This document shows positions 49,901-61,600 of a DNA stretch of 64,000 nt, piece by piece (position 1 is the stretch's first letter; every line of letters begins with the position of its first letter). Source of the stretch: Scatophagus argus (taxonomy: Eukaryota; Chordata; Actinopteri; Scatophagidae); NCBI RefSeq assembly GCF_020382885.2, contig NC_058510.1:10598862-10662861 (forward strand). The letters run 5' to 3'. The notes under the pieces are model-generated. The model was given only the letters and a program-made list of their open reading frames with translations, made no database searches and was not told the origin of the DNA. The position numbers and the translations under genes are program-made.

Positions 49901-51344
49901 TTTAATCCTTTCACAGTCACCTGTATGTAGTCCTCTATTATACGCCGCTATTTAGCAGTAATATCCTTTTGCTGTTAAATATTTATTGATGAATTCAAGC
50001 TTGTTGTACTGATATCGCATAAGGCAAATTTGTAAGATAAAGACAAGTCTTTATCACCCTGCCATCAGAACATTTGTCCCTGCCAAGGTTACGATGTACC
50101 ACACATATCTTTCCCCCAATGTAAATTTAGTCACTGAAAATCCATGCTGTTTATCTTTTTGATGAACATAAAGACAGCCTGGTTACCATAAACAAGTCTC
50201 ACACTGCAAGCCCAAAGGTTTTTTAAATACCCTATGAGTAGGTAATGCTTGAACTTAAAATTAAGAAAAAAATATTCATTTGCGAAGAAATAGATCTGAT
50301 TGACCACTGAATGATTGATTGAATCATTGAGTGATTAAATGGACACTGACCACTGTAAAACTTGCTCCAATTTGTAGCTGTCTAGTTATTATGCTTCTTA
50401 GTCCAAGCAACCATTATATCTGGATGAAAGTTCTAGTGTTTTTAGCATCCCATTCTTCTGAAACAGCTGTTGACTTCCACCCAGAATCTTACTTATATTT
50501 AACAGTTCATTCTGTTTTTAAGTTGGTTTTTTGTTTTTTACGTTTACTTTTTGCTCCAGGTCACTTCCTGTTGACATATTTGTTGATTGACCTGATTAAG
50601 AAATCGGCACCAGCCAGGATCGTCACAGTGTCTTCCATGGCTCACTCCTGGGGCTCCATCAACCTCGAAGACATTAACAGTGAGAAGAGATATGACAAAT
50701 GGAAAGCCTACTCCCAGAGCAAGCTAGCCAATGTCCTCTTCACTCGCTCTTTGGCTAAGAGACTAGAAGGTATGCAGTATATTTATATCTCATATTTGGT
50801 GAGGAAGACTGTCAGATAAGGTGGAAATGGCTTTTTGTTCTATTATTCGTACACTGTTTCATTCATGAGCATTAATCACATACTGATTGGTCTTTCAGGC
50901 ACAGGTGTGACGACATATTCCCTCCACCCTGGAATCGTTAAAACAGAATTATCGCGTCATATGAGTGGCGTTCAAATGTTTCTCTTAACGATGCTCAAGC
51001 CCATTAGCAAAAACTCTGTGCAGGGAGCTCAGACCACCATTTACTGTGCAGTGGAACCATCATTGGAGAAAGAGAGCGGTGGATACTACAGGTACACTAA
51101 ACACTGGCCTCCTGACCTCAGAATCGGAACCACTGGGGTGTTATTCAATATAGCAATTAAACAGTCTAAAGAATGATACTAGACTGAGCATGTGAAAGAG
51201 ATCTCTTATGAGCTGCTCATCACACATGTCTTTCATTACAGTGACTGTGCTCCTGCCAATTGCTCAGCGGCCGGTAAAGACGACGACCTGGCGCAGAAGT
51301 TGTGGGAGCTGACCTGTCAGCAGCTGTCGATAACATGGGAATGA
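46942..51344 (+). CDS. rdh12l: Retinol dehydrogenase 12-like SDR, tandem copy 2, 298 aa
   Basis: Exons: 46942-46955, 47211-47326, 49108-49263, 49350-49454, 50560-50769, 50899-51091, 51242-51344, with the same lengths as in copy 1. The protein has the same [12 protein letters not shown], Ser and Tyr/Lys (YSQSK) catalytic set, so it should be active. By hand count it differs from copy 1 at about 31 of 298 residues, 17 of them within residues 213-237. Exon 4 is identical and introns 3 and 5 nearly so, which points to recent duplication or gene conversion. Introns 2 (1781 bases) and 4 (1105 bases) are much longer than in copy 1 (306 and 372) because of insertions. The N-terminus begins MSGTR instead of MQAIR. 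The downstream neighbour is a LINE and then the polyketide synthase gene, same strand. Confidence 0.92.
47409..47570. repeat. Poly(T) tracts and AAT-rich simple repeat in SDR copy 2 intron 2
   Basis: Two long T runs between about 47409 and 47445 and an imperfect AAT/AAC run at about 47516-47565, absent from the matching intron of copy 1. They account for part of the intron's extra length. Confidence 0.8.
48114..48736. mobile_element. Non-autonomous inverted-repeat DNA element (MITE-like) in SDR copy 2 intron 2
   Basis: The left end ('tatgcaggatttaagg') and right end ('caataaatcctgtacatta') are imperfect inverted complements. The right part carries the blocks 'acaacctcaccgctagatga' and 'cttgtaggttctcctgag', which I recognise from a very common teleost dispersed element. 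It has no coding capacity. It is absent from SDR copy 1, so it inserted after the duplication or was removed from copy 1 by conversion. Confidence 0.6.
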
Positions 51345-52059
51345 GGCATTTAAAATGAAATGCTTCACAGTCTGTTGTGTCTGTTTACTAACTGGTATAA
51401 TACATCTAATCTCTCTACTGACTGCCAAGAAATAATGTGCAAAAGATTATCATTAACGATAGTTTTCTTATTGTCATGTACTTTGCCAACACTTCCTGTA
51501 TGCATTTGTTTTACACACTACCATACATATGTATTTGTATATGGCACTATTTTTAATTAAGGGAATAATAATGGATATTGGATATTTGGCTCAAAAGAAA
51601 ACCCTTACCAGTTACAAGTTAAATGTTTCAAAATGTTTTCCTCCACTTCTGTTTTCTGACACTAAACACAGTGTTGCATTCTATGTTTTTGCTTTTGCCT
51701 TGAACATTATGGATATTTCAATTAATTGAATCAATTGTGGGTAAAGGACTGAACTGAATGTTTTACTGATTGATTATCCTTGTGACAATTCATTTTGTCC
51801 CTTATAATTAATGTTGCAGCATCGAATCAGTGATGAAAAGCTATGATGGAGGTTTTTGGCACAGGCTCTGCAAAATAAGTGCTTCCTGCCCTTGGAATAC
51901 AGTATAAACATTTTTGCCTGCATCTTACTTCTGGTCTTTCTGAGGAACTGAAATGAAATCATTTCATGACTTAAATGCCATTGGTCCAAAGGTAACTTTG
52001 TCACAATTGTCATTTATAGTCATCATTTAATTTAATTTTATTATTCATTTTATTATTTT

Positions 52060-52125
52060 TTTTATTTCATTGTAACAAACCCAATTTACCCCAGTGATCA
52101 ATAAAGTATTCTGATTCTGATTTAT
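52060..52125 (+). repeat. Retroposon 3' tail fragment
   Basis: The block 'gatcaataaagtattctgat' followed by a short TTCTGAT-type repeat is a typical 3' terminus of fish LINE/SINE retroposons. Only the tail is recognisable. Confidence 0.45.
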
Positions 52126-52384
52126 GTGAAAAGAAGCAGAGAATTTATTGAATGTTGTGAAGACATCTGAAGCAGTTTTTCCAGTGCTTTATTGAAGGTT
52201 AGTTTCAACCTCTTTGACCTCAACATATCTAATCAAAACATAAAGTTGAGAAGGTTTTTTTTTTAATTATTACTCATAAGAATATTTTAAACCTGATTTC
52301 AAGGGTCAATGAGTTGATTGCTGGTTAGGGTGTAAGACTGATCCAGAGTCACCCACTGTGTGACATATTCATTTGCTCATCAAA

Positions 52385-55300
52385 TTTCAATTTTCAATTT
52401 CAATTTATTTATATAGCACCTTATACAATCAAAATTGTCTCTAGATGCTTTACAGAGACCCAGAGCTTTACAGAAACCCAGAGAGGATGAAAGAGAGAGA
52501 GAGAGAGAAACATACATGCAGTAAACATCATAAATTACAAGGACAGACATGACAGGTTGTTATAATTGTAATTCTGAAGACTATATATTGTATGTATTTG
52601 TTTTTTAGCTGATATGTTGTTTAAGTTAGTTACAATAGCACTACATAGAAGAACAACATAGGCAGATGTTGATAGTAGACAATGGGTTTGTCAGGCAGCC
52701 GGATGCAGTTCAACATGTAGATCTGGATGGAGAGAGACCCGCAGAGAGATATATAGAGAGAGAAAGGGAGGGAGAGACACAAAACTACGAGGAGAACTGG
52801 ACACACAGTTAGTGACATAACATAATGATTTATATATTGATCTGATGAGGGGAGAGGAAGAAGAGGAGAGGAGGTGGGGGAGTAGAGATGGTGGTGGTGG
52901 TATTGGGGAGGTGGGGGAACTGTTCGGTGGATCATGTCTGTGTCCCCCGGCAGCATAGGCCAATAGCAGCGTAGCTATGATAGAGATTAAAGATTAACAG
53001 TTAGTCAGACCTATTCTACCTGTGGGAACCTGTACCAGCCGTACACACTTTGTTTGAGGCTACTATTGTTTGAGGCTAGCTTTACTAAACAGAAAGGTTT
53101 TAAGTCTAGTCTTAAAAGTGGAGGTGGTGTCTGCCTGTCGAACCCAAATTGGCAACTGGTTCCACAGCAGGGGTGCCTGATGGCTAAAGGCTCATCCTCC
53201 CATTCTACTTTTATGAATTCTGGGACCTGCAAGTAAACCTGCACTCTGTGATCTGAGTGTTCTATTGGGAATATATGGGACTATTAGATCCTGCAGGTAT
53301 GATGGGGCTAGTCAATTTAGGGCCTTATATGTAAGTAGGAGAATTTTAAAATCTATTCTAAATTTTATTGGAAGCCAGTGAAGAAAAGTTAAGATGGAGG
53401 AGATATGATCCCTTTTACTGATTCCTGTCAAAACTTTAGCTGCTGCATTCTGGATCAGCTGCAGGCTATTAATAGAGTGATTTGGACATCCTGATAATAG
53501 TGAGTTGAAGTAGTCCAGCCTGAAAGTAACAAAAGCATGGATAAGTTTTTCAGCATCACTCTGAGAGTGATGACACTCCTAATCTTAGCAATTTACGGAG
53601 GTGGAAGAAGGCGATCTTAGAGATCTGTTTAATGTGATGGATAAATGACACATCCTGATAAGATAATGCCGAGGTTCCTCGCAGTCATACTGGGGGCCAG
53701 AGTAATGCAATCCAGAGAGAGAATATTATCAGCTATTCTAGTTCTAAGATGTTTGGGGCCTAGAACCATGACCTCAGTTTTGTCTGAGTTCAATAATAAA
53801 AAATTGGAGGTCATACAGTCCTTTATGTCCTTAAGACATGGAGCCTGGTTAACGGCTCCGTTTCTTCAGGCTTTAAGGATAAATACAGCTGAGTGTCATC
53901 AGCATAACAATGAAAGTTTATGCCATGTTTCTGAATAATATTTCCTAGAGGGAGCATGTATAAGGTGAACAGGATCGGCCCAAGGACTGAACCCTGTGGA
54001 ACACCGAGGTTAACCCTTAAATATGAAGAGGAAACATCATTAACGTGAACAAAGTGAAATCTATCGGATAAATATGATTTAAACCAGCCTAGTGCTGTCC
54101 CTGTGATCCTAGTCTCATGTTCTAATCTGTGTAATAAAATGCTGTGATCTACAGTAGGTCAATTGTAACTTTAACCAGTGCTGTTTTTTGTGCTGTGATG
54201 GGCTCTGAAACCAGACTGAAACACTTCAAACAGACTGTTTCTGTGCAGTTGATCAGTTAACTGATTAGCAACCACTCTTTCAAGTATTTTAGACAAAAAT
54301 AGGAGGTTGGATATCGGCAGAAGGAAACGCCAATGAAGGGAAAGACGTCCTTGAGGAGCTTAGTTGGGATGGGGTCTAAGAGACATGTAGTTGGGTTAGA
54401 TTTATTAATGCTGGAGGTCAGCTCAGGGAGGTCTATGGGCAGGAAGCTGTCCAGAGATGGAGCAGGACTAAAACAAGTTTCTGGCAGTATGTTGGCTATT
54501 GTGGGGAGATCTTTATTGATTTTTTCTCTAATGTTAGTGATTTTATTAGTGAAGAAACTCATGAAGTCTTCACTACTAAGAGCTGCAGGAATACAAGGCT
54601 CAACAGAGCTGTGACTCTTTGTCAGCCTGGCTACAGTGTTAAAGAAAAAACATGGGTTGTTCTTCTTTTGTTCTATTAATGATGAATACTAAACTGTTCT
54701 GACTTTATGACGGGCCTTTTTATATGTCAATAGACTATATTTCAAGGTCCTCTGGGATTCAACTGATTTGTACCACTTCCTCTCCATTCATCTTGATTTT
54801 TGCTTCAGTGTTCGTATATTTGAATTATACCAAGGAGCTAGCCTCCTATGATTTTTAACCTTCTTTCTCAGTGGGGCAACCATATATAAAACTGTGTAAT
54901 GCTGCAGTGTTGTTGACAAGGCAATCAATTTCTGCAGGAGTAATATTTAAGTCAGTACGCTCTGTTGTATTGGTATATGGTGCTGAAGGGAGCTGTGATG
55001 GGATTGTATCCCTAAATCTGTCTACAGTATTCTCAGAGAGGCATCTGGTATAGTAGACCTTTTTGTTGTGTGCTGTAAAGTCTGTTAGAGTTAGCTCAAA
55101 AGTTAAAAGTGAATGGTCTGGAATGGGAAGGTTTTGAGGGACAACTAACAGGTTCTTAGTTTCTAGGCCGTAGGTGAGAACCAGATCAAGGTGTGGTTAT
55201 GACAGTGTGTTGGTTGATTTACTGTCTGAAGGAAACCTATTGAATCTGAGAGTGAGTTAAAGGCTGACTTAAGACTGAGTCAATATCCATGTGAATGTTG

Positions 55301-55640
55301 AAGTCACCCACTATAATTACTTTATCTGTACTCAGCACTAAACTAGATAAGAAGTCTGAATCAAACTGGGTATAATCATTTCCAGGGTGCCATAAATGTG
55401 TGCACTGAAGTCCTACATCCCCATGCCCACGTATACAAATAATCATTAATGTTTAATGAGGAAAAGAAGCTGGCTATAAGAATCAATAGCATGTGCAGCC
55501 ATGATACCATCATCAAGGGAGAAGGTAGACGGTGAGGATCTATGGATGCACAGGTGCATGACAAACCTGGACTAATTACACAATTTTAAATACACCAGTG
55601 TCTGGATGGGATGGCTGGAAGAAAGAAATGCTGACATAAT
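52385..55640 (-). mobile_element. Degenerate, 5'-truncated L2/CR1-like LINE
   Basis: On the minus strand, 5' to 3', relics appear in the expected order: an APE-type endonuclease part with the GDFNIH motif (within 55237-55446) and a DHSLLTFEL-like endonuclease C-terminus (about 55100-55135); a linker and early reverse transcriptase part with CLLDPIPTKLLK (within 54257-54562); the [11 protein letters not shown] block; and the catalytic YADD (complement of 53895-53906) followed by TQLYL. Further relics include LNSDKTEVMVLGPKHL (53629-53814) and an RT C-terminal region down to about 53010. Frameshifts and stops separate these pieces, so it is inactive. The low-coordinate end at about 52385-52540 ('atttatttatatagcacctt') is probably its 3' end. 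Clade naming (L2/CR1/Jockey superfamily) is from memory of related sequences. It ends within about 50 bases of the polyketide synthase exon 1 acceptor. Confidence 0.85.
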
Positions 55641-55682
55641 GATTCAGTAAAGATTTTTCTTTCTCAGTGATGTTCAGTCAGA

Positions 55683-58600
55683 ATGGAAGAAGATGAAGAT
55701 GGTATTGCAGTGGTAGGCATTGGATGCAATTTTCCAGGCGGTGAGACATTTGAATTCAGGAACTTATGCATTGGTTTGGTTTGTTTCACGTTTGTCTATG
55801 TGTGAGTGTTAATAGTCAGATTTGCCATTTCAGTTTTCTCTTTCACAGCATGCAATAAGATAAATGAAAAGTTTCTCTGAAAGTGTAGAAAACTGAAATA
55901 CAAAAAAAAAAAAAAGACAAACTGTATCATTTCAACATTATCACATCAATAGATTAAAACGAGTTCACTTTAGACCTGGAAACTTAACGACCATCAAGGT
56001 TTGAAAAAAATCAGTCCTCGCTGATTTTATCAAGGATGTTGTTCTTAATTAAATTATTAAAGTTCCTGCGGCCAAATTACGCATTTCATTTCATAAAATA
56101 AGCTCGACCCTTTTAACAATCATTTTGTGTTTGCAAATGCAGGGAATCATGTATTTACAAATATCTTAATGCAAACTGCAGGCGTTTCTTTTCTGATCTA
56201 CCGACTAAAGTTTATAGAACCACAATTGTGCTTTAACCCTTTCCAACCAGGAGAAGGACTTGACAATTTCTGGAAAGTTCTGATAGATGGAAGAAACTGC
56301 ACTGTGCCAATTCCCAGAAAGCGATTTGATTTAGCCAGCTGGTATGATCCTGATGACAACAAAGCGGGTAAATCCCGCACAGCCAAGGCTGCTCTCATTG
56401 ATGGGTATGTTCTTTAAACCGTATTCTGCAACCTATTTAATTAAGTACTTAATTGGCTTGGGCCTCTAACTATGCATTGTTTTATTAGGGGTAAAAGAAA
56501 ACTGGGTTATTGAGACATCTGAACATTTTTGGGACATATTCTTGATGACAATAAATATATGAATAGAAATGTTGATGCTCTCTTCTTTTCAACATACGGA
56601 TTTTCAAAGCAACACAAGGTTAAAAAAAGACAAGGATAAATATGAGAAAATACAGAAAAACCATGTAACTCATGATATAAAGACTTTCCTCACAATATAA
56701 ACTCAGCTCTGGACTAGCTTAAAAGTGGTGTACAGGAAGCATCTTCTTCATTTTTTAATCCTCTCACATTGTCAGTACTTAACCCACAACCAACTGAATT
56801 ATGCTGCCATGCAGAGCACTTTTGATTGTCTCAGTTTAAACTATGGTTATCACCAGATTAAGTAATTTCACTTTAGTCAAAGTTTTAAATTATGATGTAT
56901 TCATATGTCGCTAAATTTGATCTTATCTAATCTATTTGAATACTTTCAGGTTCAATGAATTTGACCACAAGTTTTTCGGCATCACTGACAATGAAGTGGA
57001 GCAAATGGATCCTCAACAGAAACAGCTCCTTCAGTGTGTTTACAGGGCTTTGGAGAATGCCGGAATACCAATGGAGGAAGCCAGTGGAACTAGGACAGGA
57101 GTGTTTTTTGGTTAGACAGCGAAAAAGTGTTGTTGTTGCTGTTTTGTGTAACAGTAGAAATAATGCCCCCATTCTGACTAAAGTCCATAGACTTCCAGCT
57201 GATTTTAATTCTTCTATACAATAGTTGTAAATTCCAACTCTGAATAATCTGTATGCAGTAACAGCTGAGTGTACTTTTCTTACCAGTTTTTATGGTGCTT
57301 TTATTACAGGCCTAATGAATAGAGATTATGAAACTAATGCTGTACACTTGCACCCAAGTGTAATCAACCACTGGACTGGTACAGGACTTGCCATGAGTAT
57401 TGCAGCAAACAGAGTCTCCTACATCTTCAACTTCACTGGGCCCTCACTAACCATAGACTGTGCCTGTTCATCATCTCTTGTGACTCTTCATCTTGCCTGT
57501 CAAGCCATTAAACAAGGTCTGTACAGTCTTCAGTATATCTAACTAAACTCAAAGACAACCTCTAAGGTAACCCTGATGGAAAGCCATGCCCCAATATTGT
57601 GGTTTTATTTACAGAGCTAGATGTTAAAAACAACAAAAATATACCTAAATATATTCATGAAATATGTTTTACCTTATTAGGTGATTGTGACATGGCTGTT
57701 TGTGGAGGAGTCAGCTGTATAATAGAACCAAGAGTGTTTGTTGCTCTCAGCAAGGCCAAGATGATCTCACCTGACGGGACCAGCAAACCTTTCTCCAGCA
57801 GAGCAGATGGTTATGGTAGAGGGGAGGGCTGTGGAGTTGTTCTCCTGAAGCCTCTAAAAAAGGTCAGAATATCCAGAGCAATAAAAATGAAAAATAAAAA
57901 TAATTTCCTTTTTTCATTTTAATTAATATCCAACACTATCAGCTGTTGGACCAACATCAACTCATAACAGAAACTCTTAAAAGAAAATAAAGGAACTAAA
58001 GCAGTCTGTTTCTTTCAGACATCTAAGACTTTAAGACTTTCTGAGCAGTACCCATAGATGTTATATTAGTCAGTAGCATCCTTGTTCTTGTCATCCCTGT
58101 TTCTCTATAGATGAACAAGCCTATAACATTTTCTGGCATTGTTTGGACTGGGGCTAAATAACATAATATTCCATTTCTATGTCACTATGACACATTATTC
58201 AGTGTTAAAAACCTAATCCTTTCATTGTTGCTACATTTTACACTTGCTTTTGCTTCACAGGCTATACAAGACCATGACCATATATGGGGTATCATCACTA
58301 AAACAGCAGTCAACCAAGATGGTCACTCGGTCACTCCGATCACCAAACCTTCTATGACACAACAAGAGAAACTCTTGCAAATAATCTATTCGGCATCTGA
58401 TCTTGCCAATGTCCAGTACATAGAAGCACACGGCACTGGAACCCCAGTTGGAGACCCAATAGAGGCAAGAAGCATCTCCAACGTTATTGCTAAAGCCAAA
58501 CCTCCAGGTTCAGAGACACTCTGGATTGGGTCTGTGAAGAGCAACATTGGACATACAGAATCTGCAGCTGGAGTGGCCGGACTCATTAAGGTACTCTTAA

Positions 58601-61600
58601 TGATGAAGCATGAGACCATTGTTCCCTCAGTTTTCTACTCTGAAGAGACTGCCAGTGTAGATGCCAAAGCTCTGAACATTAAAATTCCCAAGAAAGCAGA
58701 AAAGTGGGAAACCTCTGGTGCAAGAATTGCAGGAGTGAACAACTTTGGCTTTGGGGGTACCAATGCACACGCCATTGTCAGACAGCACAAACAGTCACAC
58801 ATGAAGCAAAAGAGCGATGGCAAACGGAAAAAATATTTTGTTGTGTCAGCTAATTCAACAAAATCTCTTACTATGATGTTGGAACACTCCATAAAACAGT
58901 TAGAAAGCAAAGTTGATCTAGATTCTCTGTTGTACACATCAGCTTGTAAGAGGAGCCATCTAAAGCATAAGTACAGAAAAGCCTTTGTAGTTTCATCTGT
59001 AGTTGATCTTAGACAGAACTTAAGTGCCACTGTAGGCAAAAATATTAGCCAGGCCTACTCAGATCCAAGGTTAGTGTTTGTCTTTTGTGGAAATGGTGTC
59101 ACTTACCATGGCATGTGCAAAGAGCTACTAAAATACGAGCCTGTATTCAGGGATAAGATCAAAGAGATTGCACAACTTTTCCAAAGCCAGAGTACACTGA
59201 ACATTTTGGACACACTTGAGAGTGAGTTTGAGGGTAGTGACTTCAAAAGTCCACATGTTGTCCAACCACTCCTTTTTGCTCTTCAAGTTGGCATTACCAC
59301 CCTACTCTGTCATTGGGGTGTCAAGCCCAATGCAATGCTTGGACACTCCGTTGGTGAAGTTGCAGCTGCTCACTGTTCAGGCCTCTTGTCTCTTGCGGAT
59401 GCAGTAAAAGTGATTTATTTCCGCAGCACTCTCCAAAGCAAAGTCACTGGGGGGAAGATGCTTGTGATCAGCAACATAGATGTATCAAAGGTAACTTCTC
59501 TTCTCTCTCATTACTCTGGTAGAATTTGCTTTGCTGCTTTCAACAGCCCACAGTCCTGCACCCTCACAGGTGATGCAGATGCAATTGAAAGCCTCTATAA
59601 GGAGTTAAGTACCTCAGCCAATGGTCAGAATCTGTTCCTTCGTGTACTGGATGTCCCCGCTGCTTACCACAGCCCCATGATGGACCCAATTCTTCCAGAA
59701 ATCAAGGAGACAATTGGCTCTTTACAGGTGAATGACTTTGACACAGAGCTGTTCTCAACAGTGACAGGCAAGAAAGTCCAGCAGGGTGATTTCTGCACAG
59801 GGGAGTACTGGGCTAGGAACATTCGTGAGCCAGTATTCTTTGAGCATGCTGTAAAGTCAGCAACTAAAGGAAAGAAGAACACAGTCTTTGTAGAGATAGG
59901 GCCAAGAAGGGCACTGCAGAGAAACATCATGGAATCTCTGGGAAATGACACCATTGTCCTTGCATCAGCTCAGCCAGAAAAAGATCATGAATCAATAATG
60001 TCTGTTGTTTGTAAGCTGTTTGAACTGGGTGTCCATGTAAATTGGAAGAGCCTCTACAGAGGGCACGAGACAATGCCACTACCAATTCCGCAATATCAGT
60101 TTGATTTCTCAGACAGAGATGTTATCATTGGAGCAGCACACAAAAACACAGGAAGTAATCATCCTGTGCTTTGCCAGACCGGAAGTGGAAGCAATGTGTT
60201 CAGCTGTGATCTGAAGTCTGACTCATCTTTCTACCTTAAAGAGCACAAGCACAATGATATACCCATCATCCCAGGTGCCTTCTTTGCCGAGTTGGGTCTA
60301 GCCGCATTCATGGCCAGTGCAAAACCAAAGGTACCACTCAACTTCCTAGAGCTTAGTGTCAGTTTTCATAGTCCATTTGTTTTAACTCAGAATGCACCTG
60401 AAATGAAAGTGCAGCTAGAACAAACAGAGGAAGAAACTAGGTTCACGGTACTCTCCACATCTGCAACGTATGCGTCTGGCACAGTGGTTTCAAAAAAAGA
60501 GAGACAGATTGAGGAGCAGTGTATTTCACTCAGCTCCATCTACAGAAGATGCAAATCTGTAATGAGCTCTCATGAGTTCTATGTGAATCTCTCTCAAGGA
60601 GGCTTTCAGTATGGAGATGTCTTCCAGAATAAGGGAGATGTGTATTATGGAAAAGATCTCAAGGAGGCTTTTGCAGTTGTCACAGTGCCAGATGAACTAC
60701 AGTCTCAGTTGCATGACTACTGTATTCATCCTGTTATGCTGGATTTTCTGATGCAGCTTCTCCCAGTGACTGTAGAAAACACCTTTGCTGGCAGACCTGG
60801 ATTTCCTGCCAAAATAGGAAGTCTGACAGTGTTTGAACCCTTGCAGCATCAGATGATTGTCTATCTGAGAGCAACTGATGTGGGTCTTGACCACTTTGAG
60901 GTTTGTGGCTGCTTTGCAGATAAAGAAGGAAGAGTATTGGTTGAGGTAAAGCATGTGATGATCAAGTACCTTGGTAATCACTCTCATGTGGTGGAGGAGT
61001 ATTTCTATCATAATGCCTACAGTGTCATCCCTGATGGCATCGCATCTTCTCATCCTCCTAAGGCCTTGGTCTTCTCTGACTGTATAGGGATCTCTGAAGG
61101 CCTTCAGCAATATTTGGACTCAATGTCTACATATATTTCCTTCACACATGCAGAAGACATCTTGAGCCATGGGTTTCCTTCCCTCTTGTCAAATCTCAAT
61201 ATAACAAATATTGAGAGAAAGTTTGACGAGGTCTTGTTTTTGTGGGGCAAAGAAAACCTCACTTCACTGGAAGCTGAAGTTGTCCTGCAGAATTTGGCGA
61301 GCTGTTGTGAGATTTTCCGCCAAATAGTCCTTGAGCTGAAGCGAATTCACTTTCCAAACTCCATCAGAGCAATCACTTACTGTTCATCTGAAATTACAGT
61401 GAACCGCATAAGTCCAGGTTTTGTTCTTGCTGGCATGACAAGGTCATTTGCTGCAGAGATACCAGATCTTTTATTTCAGCTAATTGATATAAGCACTATC
61501 TCTGCTAAGGACATTGCATCTTTGTCTGAGATTCTAAGATCATGTCCTTGCAGCAAGTACCCAGAGTTGGTGGTAAAAGATGGACTGATTCTGAAACCTT

